5,643 bases of DNA from CAZILN01 sp964540005 (lineage in GTDB: Bacteria; Bacteroidota; Bacteroidia; Bacteroidales; SM23-62): positions 1 to 5,643 of the forward strand of contig CAZILN010000079.1 in assembly GCA_964540005.1 (NCBI GenBank), in the 5' to 3' direction. The translations under genes and the position numbers were made by a program. How positions within the stretch are numbered: the stretch's first letter is position 1; every line of letters begins with the position of its first letter. Positions 1 to 5,643 of this stretch are shown in pieces. The notes under the pieces were generated by a model. That model worked only from the letters and a program-made list of their open reading frames with translations. It searched no databases and was not told the DNA's origin.

Positions 1-431
1 TTCTTTGTTTCGGTCGGAGAGGACTGAGAAATGGTCCAGTTCTGGCAATTCATACAGGCAAGATTGCATCCTGCAGTGGCTATTGAATATGCTGATGATG
101 TCGGAAGAAAATGATATAATGGTTTCTTTTCAATGGGATCCACGTGTATGGCACAGGGATTTCCATAGGCAATTGTATACAGCTTATCATCTTTGTTGAT
201 CCTGTTCCGGCAATCACTCAGTTCATCAGGCTTAAGAGTGCATTCATTCGGACAGATCATACACCTGACTCCCCTGGGGGTCATTTCAGCAAACAGAGCC
301 TCCTTGCTCCACTTCCAGAGATCCGGTGCCTTGCCGGCAGGATGGGAAGCAGCCAGCATTCTGTCATAGGGCAGGCAAAATGTCCCTCCCAGTCCAAGCA
401 TACCGCATTTCAGGAAATCCCTTTTCTTCAT
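1..431 (-). CDS. amrS: AmmeMemoRadiSam system radical SAM enzyme AmrS, N-terminal part (cut by the window edge)
   Basis: The first 143 residues are present; the C-terminal portion lies beyond base 1. After the start, a KKRDFLK segment followed by a short hydrophobic stretch (about residues 10–21) and an AAS site near residue 27 resembles a Tat signal with KR in place of RR. Next comes a rubredoxin-like cluster, C57-x2-C60-P-x2-C64-x9-C74, then AGCNLACMNCQNWTISQ, which carries the radical SAM CX3CX2C (C122, C126, C129; bases 45–68) that binds a [4Fe-4S] cluster and S-adenosylmethionine. This pairing of motifs is typical of the AmmeMemoRadiSam radical SAM family, distantly related to pyruvate formate-lyase activases. 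The substrate is unknown. The start is the ATG at 431, because an in-frame TAA lies five codons upstream. It follows the membrane-protein gene by 31 bases, on the same strand as the Memo–AMMECR1 gene, so co-transcription is likely. Family identity is firm; export is inferred. Confidence 0.93.
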   Translation of the reverse strand, partial: MKKRDFLKCGMLGLGGTFCLPYDRMLAASHPAGKAPDLWKWSKEALFAEMTPRGVRCMICPNECTLKPDELSDCRNRINKDDKLYTIAYGNPCAIHVDPIEKKPLYHFLPTSSAYSIATAGCNLACMNCQNWTISQSSPTETK

Positions 432-462
432 AGCTGAAAATTACACAGAATATTTAATAGAT

Positions 463-2979
463 TCAGTTTATATATTTTGAACGGTATAAAAAGGCAAAAA
501 GTGCTGCAACAAGATTAAATATCCCGATAATACATGCAGCCTGGAATATACCGGCGAGAGGTATCAGAAATACAGAGACCAGCAGAGCACCTGTGGCCGA
601 ACCAATAAGATCGTAACTGTAGATCCTGGCCGACGTAACAACTGTGCTATCCCTGCTGATCTTTACTGCACCTGAAAAGAGCATGGCAGTCAGTGCTGCT
701 ATCAGCATGGTAAGCAGCACAAAAATGGGAAGCAGGGAGTCACCCGGACTTGAGTGCTGCATCAAAATCAGGACAAAAGGAAATAAGAGAGCATAAACGC
801 CAATGCCTGCCTGGATAAGTATGAAATGATTAATGTTGCTGTGTGAGAAGAACTTCCTGTATACCACGACACCTGCTACCAGTCCCATCATAAAGAATGT
901 AATGATGATACCAGTAAAATAATACACATATCCGTACATGATCTGAAAGGATATTATTATAAGGATCTCAATTGATGAAGCAGCAAATCCTCCTGCAAAT
1001 ATTCCGAATGTCAGCACATTGGACCTGATAATGGCGGCAATCAGCAAAATTCCCGTCAGGGCGATCACTATCCAGTATTTCATGTCATACCGGCTCAGCC
1101 ACAGGCGAAGATGATGATAGTATCCCAGTGGTCTGAAATCCGTATTCATATCAACCGCGGCGTCAATGCGTTCAGCAATCTCCCTGCTCCTCATAGCCAG
1201 TGAGAGGCTGTCCAGGTAATAAGAATTTACATACACAGTTTCAGGTCCCCGCGCCTCCATCATGCCGGGAATATCGAGGCTCAGCTGTGAATCCGATGCC
1301 AGCAGGTAATTGCTGTTGCTGCCCGGTATGAATAATAAATTGTCAAACAGTCCGGTAAGGGTGTTATACACCGATGAGTACAGGACTGATGCTTCCTCGC
1401 TGACATAATTCATTGTGGAAGGCAGGGCCAGGCCTATGACAGATGTGCTGTTGGTAACAGCTTTGAGTTCAGTATAGAATTCCAGGGTAAAATACCTGTT
1501 AAGCTGAGCTGTTTCAGGTTCGGGAATGTTGATCAGTACTGCATCATATTTATTGTCAGTGTTCCGGATATACCTGCGTGCATCCTGAGATATGACATTG
1601 ATTGTATTATCGTCCAGTTCCGAGGTAAATTCCTTCCCGATGCGAATGATCCAGGGGTTAATCTCAACATAATCAACCAGTTCCACATCATATTTCCTGA
1701 TTTCTGAAAGAGTCCCGGAAATACCACCACAAACCAGCAGAACAGAATCCGGGTCAGGATGCTGGATCATGGTATAATGAACATCCTCCTCGGCTATAGC
1801 CTGATCCTGGGTGGCAAACATCAGTTTATAATTCTCATAAAAGTTAAGTTGTCCGGCTGTTTCTGTTATACTCAGATTGCCATAGGGAGTATCTTTCATG
1901 AAAAGGAGTTCCTGGTTCCTGAAGATAAAAGAACGGCTGATGCGGTCCAGATCAGCTATATTGATAAAGAGAATGAATGAAAAGGAGAGTATCAAGCTGA
2001 CAGTTTTCCATTTTGGCTTTAGTCCCATCCCGGGCGAAAAGGATATGGCAAGAATATTGATGGCCAGGAGAAAACTTAAAATCCGGAACGTGCTGAAAAA
2101 GCTTATAAGGATGAAACTGACCAGGATACCGCCTATGATGCTGCCTGCAGATTCGGCGGCATAGGCCTCGCTAATAAGGTTCTGCTTATTTTGTTCGGAT
2201 ACCCTGACTGAAAGATGCGTAAATAAAAATCCTGAAAGCAGGCAGAAAGGAGAGAGAAGGACAAGGGAGGAAATAATTATCTCCAGGATGTTGGGAAGGC
2301 TGCCCGGCTGAAAAACTATATTCCGTAAAAAATACAGGAGGAATACTGTAAGAAAAGGAAGGAAGGATAAAACGATGAGAGATGGGGTTGCCAGATTGCC
2401 CCTTACCTTGTCCGGGTCAGCCAGGCGTCCTCCCATGGCACCCAATCCCGTCAGCGTCATCCAGACAGCAAGAGTCATTCCTATAACCAGTTCATTGCCG
2501 TAAAAAACAGCCATGAATTCACGCAGAACCACTATCTGCATGATCACTGTAGTAAATCCCAGTATCATCAATGACAGGAATCCGGATTTTTTAAGGCTGC
2601 CCAGTGCAGCATCTCCCTTAATATCCGGTTCATGAGCATTCTCTTCAGGCTGAGAAGAAGATCTTTTTCTGAACATCCTGACATAGTAGTCAACATGCCG
2701 GAGGAAATGAATAACAGCCACTATAGCCAGTCCGACCCCGAGATCTACATGCCAGACCAGTAAGCTGTTAACAATGGCTATCTTAAGTTTATAGTTAACC
2801 TGGATGGCAAGAAATAATCCGAGTAAGGCAGTTCCCAGAAAGCAGAACAGGAGTATAATGTTCCATAATCTGCGGTGAGTCCCGGTAGAAATTATGCCCA
2901 GGCGGGAAGCAAGGTAAGTCAGCAAATAGAATAATAAAACAATAGTACCAATGGGGATGATGGCATACGGGGTATTCAT
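463..2979 (-). CDS. Fused MFS-like membrane protein with a central spermidine-synthase-like domain
   Basis: The 838-residue protein has three parts. About ten hydrophobic helices fill residues 5–341, of which the first three (5–28, 38–60, 72–96) form an extension carrying H77, H91 and H95. A soluble spermidine-synthase-fold domain spans about 355–570, and about seven helices follow (634–832). The synthase part shows a degenerate nucleotide-binding loop (LLVCGGISGT, 414–423), the acidic ribose-binding position in VEINP (E439), QDARRY (D466), and INIPEPETAQLNRYFT where true synthases have the catalytic DSxDP. Asn484 thus replaces the catalytic Asp, and the usual YHE signature reads HYT (401–403). 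It is therefore unlikely to be an ordinary polyamine aminopropyltransferase; its role is unknown. Arg/Lys-rich loops at 25–37, 101–106, 185–193, 707–710 and 773–785 suggest cytoplasmic faces, which would put the synthase domain outside. It starts 15 bases after the Memo–AMMECR1 stop, in the same frame and without a Shine-Dalgarno. The architecture call is strong; the function is open. Confidence 0.85.
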   Translation of the reverse strand: MNTPYAIIPIGTIVLLFYLLTYLASRLGIISTGTHRRLWNIILLFCFLGTALLGLFLAIQVNYKLKIAIVNSLLVWHVDLGVGLAIVAVIHFLRHVDYYVRMFRKRSSSQPEENAHEPDIKGDAALGSLKKSGFLSLMILGFTTVIMQIVVLREFMAVFYGNELVIGMTLAVWMTLTGLGAMGGRLADPDKVRGNLATPSLIVLSFLPFLTVFLLYFLRNIVFQPGSLPNILEIIISSLVLLSPFCLLSGFLFTHLSVRVSEQNKQNLISEAYAAESAGSIIGGILVSFILISFFSTFRILSFLLAINILAISFSPGMGLKPKWKTVSLILSFSFILFINIADLDRISRSFIFRNQELLFMKDTPYGNLSITETAGQLNFYENYKLMFATQDQAIAEEDVHYTMIQHPDPDSVLLVCGGISGTLSEIRKYDVELVDYVEINPWIIRIGKEFTSELDDNTINVISQDARRYIRNTDNKYDAVLINIPEPETAQLNRYFTLEFYTELKAVTNSTSVIGLALPSTMNYVSEEASVLYSSVYNTLTGLFDNLLFIPGSNSNYLLASDSQLSLDIPGMMEARGPETVYVNSYYLDSLSLAMRSREIAERIDAAVDMNTDFRPLGYYHHLRLWLSRYDMKYWIVIALTGILLIAAIIRSNVLTFGIFAGGFAASSIEILIIISFQIMYGYVYYFTGIIITFFMMGLVAGVVVYRKFFSHSNINHFILIQAGIGVYALLFPFVLILMQHSSPGDSLLPIFVLLTMLIAALTAMLFSGAVKISRDSTVVTSARIYSYDLIGSATGALLVSVFLIPLAGIFQAACIIGIFNLVAALFAFLYRSKYIN

Positions 2980-2994
2980 TGCTGAAGAACGGAA

Positions 2995-4527
2995 TTATTT
3001 ATCGTGGGTCTCTTCGAATACAAATGCTTCATAGGTATACAGGTCTGCATCTTTCCAGCCATCCCAGCCTATCCTGGCTTTATCCCTTGAACAATGCCCT
3101 ACAAATTCTTCTAAAGTCCAGTTGGTCTTGCCTGCCACCTGGGGAAGATAGGTGCCCGACTGTCCTCCTTTGCTAATATAGATACCATGTCTGCCCAGTT
3201 CGATCTCCTCAATGTCGCTTATCTTTTTAAGCGGACTGAGAACAGATATCTCAATTTCAATTTCATCCAATTCCGCAGGAGTAACCGGTTTGAACCTGTA
3301 ATCCCGGGTTGCAGCTGATATGGTCATCTCCTGGATCACCCTGTATAGGGCTATATCAGGATTGAACCTTCCTATACATCCCCTAAGCTTGCCTTCCTTG
3401 TTAAGTGTTACAAAGGCACCTGCCGGGGTCCTGAGTGCAGGAGACAGCTGTGTTTCATCAATTTCAGGTACTTCTCCGCTTACAACATAGTCCGACAGTG
3501 TCTCCCGTGAAATTTTCAGAAGATCACTTTTATCCTTCCCGGTAAGTTCGAATTCAGTTTCTTTCATTTGCATGGCTTCATCTGCCGGATTCAGGGTCCT
3601 TCCCGGCTTGCTAAAACTGATGGCCTGATACCCTACCACTCTTGATTTGTCTCCTATCTTACTGTCGCCCGAATTCTGATATTTAATCAGCCGGATGTGA
3701 ATATCCGGATCTTCCTGGGTGATGAACAATAGTGACATAACAGCGGGCCAGGCACACAGGCATGTAGCTAAGTTAGGAATATTTTCAGCCATATTACTGT
3801 TTATGCTGTTAACGAATTGCTGCACCGAGTTTGACTGAATGGCTTCTGCAGTTTGTTTATCCACCCTGCAGGCTTCTTCATATGAAGGATAATGAGAAAA
3901 ATCCGCACTGACCACAAAGAGGTTTTCATCAGTAAAATAGGGCAGGAGGGCGACGGCTATATCCCGGCATTCATCAGTATTGTGGGTCCCCAGCAGTATC
4001 GGGATAATCTGGTAATCCGATCCCAGCCAGTACTGCAGGTAAGGAAGTTGAACTTCAATGCTGTGTTCCTGCATATGTGCCGGTTTTTCAAAGGAAAATA
4101 CCCTGTTATTTTCAACCAGTTGCTCAGCCAGCCTGGTATCAACCTTAACTTCACCCAGGGGTGTTTCATAGTTCCCGGCAGTGTAAACCGAGGCACCGGA
4201 AAAGCTGGCACGGTGGCTTGAACCCAGGATGAATATTCTTTTATATTTATAATTGCGGTCAAGCTGTTTATAACTTGAGGCTGCCACTTCTCCGCAGTAG
4301 GGATATCCTGCATGGGGCGCAATAATGGCCCTGACATGCCCTTCAGGATGCCGGGGTTCAGCATTTGCGAACAAATTCTCCAGGCTGTTACGCAGGGCAT
4401 CCGGATTGGCCTCGTAGAATGCCCCTGCCACGGCAGGCTTCCTGTTTTCCAACTGTCTGTCCCGCTGGGAATGGCAGTTGGTAAATACCAGGAACCCTGA
4501 AAGTATCAGGCTGGTTATAAATCTCAT
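2995..4527 (-). CDS. Memo–AMMECR1 fusion protein (AmmeMemoRadiSam B and A components), probable lipoprotein
   Basis: This 510-residue protein joins two AmmeMemoRadiSam components. Residues about 29–306 form a Memo domain, related to class III extradiol (LigB-type) non-heme iron dioxygenases. It keeps the metal-site positions known from human MEMO1: H72 in IIAPHAGY, H105 in GSSHR, D209 and H212 in SADFSHY, and a cysteine in ATCLCAWP (C256 or C258). EHSIEVQLPY (154–163) is also conserved. Residues about 324–505 form an AMMECR1 domain with the hallmark LRGCIG (381–386). The N-terminus is a short signal peptide ending in FTNC (C18). This is lipoprotein-like, although Asn at -1 is unusual. The ATG at 4527 is preferred over an in-frame TTG at 4551, because that TTG lies inside the promoter -7 element and the signal peptide fits better from the ATG. 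The next gene follows after 15 bases. Domain identity is firm; the reaction is unknown and secretion is inferred. Confidence 0.93.
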   Translation of the reverse strand: MRFITSLILSGFLVFTNCHSQRDRQLENRKPAVAGAFYEANPDALRNSLENLFANAEPRHPEGHVRAIIAPHAGYPYCGEVAASSYKQLDRNYKYKRIFILGSSHRASFSGASVYTAGNYETPLGEVKVDTRLAEQLVENNRVFSFEKPAHMQEHSIEVQLPYLQYWLGSDYQIIPILLGTHNTDECRDIAVALLPYFTDENLFVVSADFSHYPSYEEACRVDKQTAEAIQSNSVQQFVNSINSNMAENIPNLATCLCAWPAVMSLLFITQEDPDIHIRLIKYQNSGDSKIGDKSRVVGYQAISFSKPGRTLNPADEAMQMKETEFELTGKDKSDLLKISRETLSDYVVSGEVPEIDETQLSPALRTPAGAFVTLNKEGKLRGCIGRFNPDIALYRVIQEMTISAATRDYRFKPVTPAELDEIEIEISVLSPLKKISDIEEIELGRHGIYISKGGQSGTYLPQVAGKTNWTLEEFVGHCSRDKARIGWDGWKDADLYTYEAFVFEETHDK

Positions 4528-4541
4528 CCTTATTGTTTTTA

Positions 4542-4553
4542 CTTTGTACAAAG
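4542..4553. repeat. Perfect 12-bp palindrome over the promoter and expected transcription start
   Basis: CTTTGTACAAAG reads the same on both strands. It overlaps the last five bases of the -7 element and covers the expected transcription start of the Memo–AMMECR1 operon. This is where a dimeric repressor could bind, but part of the symmetry is simply the promoter TTTG, so an operator role is only a suggestion. Confidence 0.35.
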
Positions 4554-4581
4554 ATAAGATTTTGGGACGTCTTTTTCCAGA
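4549..4581 (-). promoter_or_regulatory. Bacteroidota-type promoter for the Memo–AMMECR1 operon
   Basis: TATCTTTG at 4556–4549 matches the Bacteroidota -7 consensus TAnnTTTG exactly. A weaker -33 candidate, TCTG at 4581–4578 (consensus TTTG), lies 21 bases upstream, so the promoter starts right at the end of the esterase gene. Transcription would begin a few bases after the -7 element, giving a short A-rich leader of about 15–20 bases before the ATG at 4527. No Shine-Dalgarno is seen, which is normal for this phylum. The promoter suggests that the downstream genes are transcribed independently of the esterase. Confidence 0.6.
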
Positions 4582-4582
4582 A

Positions 4583-5643
4583 TTATTTCAGGTGCAGGTC
4601 TGCAAAATCCAGGTACTGCTCCCAGTCATAGACTGTAAGATCATGTTCCCCTGACCGGATGTGATATCCTATGGTGCCGGAGGTCACTGGATGGTTGACC
4701 TCAGGCATTTCCTTGACCGGCAAGCCGTCTGTTCCCAATAGCCTGTAAACCTTATCAGCATGCAGACAGGACAGGAACTCCCCCCTTGGATCGGCCCACT
4801 CATCTCCCTCTGCACTGGCTACATAGACCGGCCGGGGTGCCACAAGGGCTATTAACTGGTGCTGGTCCACGGGGGATTCATTGATCCTGTCATTCCAGGT
4901 AGTATAATTATCACTGAACCAGTGTGGGAATACGGTATTGATCCTTCTGACCGTTTCCCCGAATTCCCGTCTCGACAGGGCTGCACCTCCGCATCCGGAG
5001 TTATTCGATATAACCATAGCAAAGCTGGTATTTGCGGCCCCTGCCCACAGGGCGGTCTTTCCCAGCCGTGAATGGCCGATAACCGCCACCCTGCCGGGAT
5101 CTATCCCGGTCTCGTATTCCAGGTAATCCAGTGCCCGGCTCAATCCCCAGGCCCAGGCAGCAATGGATCCCCATTCACCCGGTCCGGGTACATTGCCCTC
5201 ATTATCTTTAAACAGTGCATGAATACCGTTTGAAAAACCATCATCGAAGTCAGGGTCAATATCCCCGTAATAAATATTTGCCAGGGCATAGCCCCTGTTC
5301 ACTATCATTTCTACCGGCCAACTGCCGGAGCTTATGCCCCGTAATGCTTCGGTGGATTTATTATCTGAGATTCCCAAATTATTATTGTTTCGAACCCAGC
5401 TCTCCGTGACCAATACCTCTTCATCAGTAACTATAGTATGATTCCCGTTGAAATTCAGTCCGAGAAAGGCAGGTACAGGTTTTTCTGCATCATTTGGAAT
5501 ATAGATCAACAGAACCATGCTGCACTGTTTCCCGCCTGAATGAAAACTGACCCTGACCTGTTTTTGTGTGGCTGATCCCTTAAGAGACTGATTATTAACG
5601 GCAAGTACTTCATGTGTAACTTCAATTTCTCTCTGCGGTACTT
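4583..5643 (-). CDS. CE15 glucuronoyl esterase-like α/β-hydrolase, C-terminal part (start beyond the window)
   Basis: The frame is open to the right edge, so these 352 residues are the C-terminal part. The ATG at 5518 is internal, since coding continues 41 codons upstream of it. The nucleophile motif GHSRLGK has its Ser at 5071–5069, followed by SNNSGCGGAALSRR. A late GYHIRSGEHDLT supplies the catalytic His at 4645–4643, and APRPVYVASAEGDEWADP carries acidic residues. These signatures fit carbohydrate esterase family 15, whose members cleave the ester between 4-O-methylglucuronate on xylan and lignin alcohols. The position occupied by Glu in fungal enzymes (23 residues after Ser) is Asn here (5002–5000), so the acid probably comes from the EGDEWADP loop, as proposed for many bacterial members. 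Family members are usually secreted, but the signal peptide would be outside the window. The gene ends just before the downstream promoter, and no terminator hairpin is evident. An acetyl-xylan-esterase-like activity is an alternative. Confidence 0.88.
   Translation of the reverse strand, partial: VPQREIEVTHEVLAVNNQSLKGSATQKQVRVSFHSGGKQCSMVLLIYIPNDAEKPVPAFLGLNFNGNHTIVTDEEVLVTESWVRNNNNLGISDNKSTEALRGISSGSWPVEMIVNRGYALANIYYGDIDPDFDDGFSNGIHALFKDNEGNVPGPGEWGSIAAWAWGLSRALDYLEYETGIDPGRVAVIGHSRLGKTALWAGAANTSFAMVISNNSGCGGAALSRREFGETVRRINTVFPHWFSDNYTTWNDRINESPVDQHQLIALVAPRPVYVASAEGDEWADPRGEFLSCLHADKVYRLLGTDGLPVKEMPEVNHPVTSGTIGYHIRSGEHDLTVYDWEQYLDFADLHLK

Noticed and set aside
144..437. Plus-strand open frame of 97 codons
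   Set aside because: It lies opposite the AmrS coding region, whose minus-strand product has unmistakable radical SAM motifs. The plus-strand product has no recognisable features.
432..462. Promoter or terminator between the membrane-protein gene and AmrS
   Set aside because: The A/T-rich 31 bases contain neither a TAnnTTTG element nor a hairpin followed by a T run, so the two genes are treated as co-transcribed.
463..2979. Naming the membrane protein speE (spermidine synthase)
   Set aside because: The catalytic Asp and the donor/acceptor motifs are not preserved, and the protein is mostly membrane helices, so the symbol would mislead.
3957..4400. Minus-strand 147-codon frame inside the Memo region
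   Set aside because: It is an out-of-frame shadow of the Memo coding sequence, which carries all the conserved motifs in the other frame.
4554..4582. Rho-independent terminator after the esterase gene
   Set aside because: Only the 6-bp GACGTC palindrome and a short A run are present. No stem long enough for a terminator was found.
5516..5518. ATG at 5518 as the start of the esterase
   Set aside because: The same frame continues without a stop to the window edge, and this point is inside a conserved β-strand-like segment, so the true start is outside.
4583..5643. Esterase as a functional member of the AmmeMemoRadiSam operon
   Set aside because: A separate promoter lies between them, and CE15 substrates have no known link to Memo or AMMECR1. 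Neighbourhood alone is not enough.

Overview
All coding in this window is on the minus strand. Transcription runs from the right edge to the left, through a fragment of a CE15-type esterase, then an operon-like group of three genes: a Memo–AMMECR1 fusion, a polytopic MFS/spermidine-synthase-like membrane protein, and the start of an AmmeMemoRadiSam radical SAM enzyme (AmrS). The likely source is a member of the Bacteroidota. The signs are a TAnnTTTG-type promoter, A-rich leaders without Shine-Dalgarno sequences, tight same-strand gene packing, moderate base composition, and a CE15 esterase of the kind common in plant-polysaccharide-degrading Bacteroidota. The species cannot be named from this window.

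Layout, in order of transcription. Bases 5643–4583 hold the C-terminal 352 residues of a glucuronoyl (4-O-methylglucuronate) esterase-like α/β-hydrolase. A short spacer follows, with a good Bacteroidota promoter (-7 element TATCTTTG at 4556–4549) that overlaps a perfect 12-bp palindrome. Bases 4527–2995 hold a Memo domain fused to an AMMECR1 domain, with an N-terminal lipoprotein-like signal. Fifteen bases later, 2979–463 encode an 838-residue protein with about 17 membrane helices and a central spermidine-synthase-fold domain. After a 31-base gap, 431–1 encode the first 143 residues of AmrS, including its rubredoxin-like cysteine cluster and its CX3CX2C radical SAM motif.

Memo, AMMECR1 and the radical SAM enzyme are the three parts of the 'AmmeMemoRadiSam' system, which is conserved and widely distributed but has no established biochemical job in bacteria. 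The notable point is localisation. The Memo–AMMECR1 fusion starts with a lipoprotein-like signal, AmrS starts with a Tat-like KR-x-FLK signal, and a positive-inside reading of the membrane protein places its synthase-like domain in the periplasm. All three genes therefore point to a cell-envelope version of the system, with a membrane platform whose synthase domain has lost the key aminopropyltransferase residues. This is inference from sequence read by eye. The esterase is probably an unrelated neighbour involved in lignin–carbohydrate or glucuronoxylan breakdown. No RNA gene, mobile element, CRISPR array or long non-coding stretch was seen.
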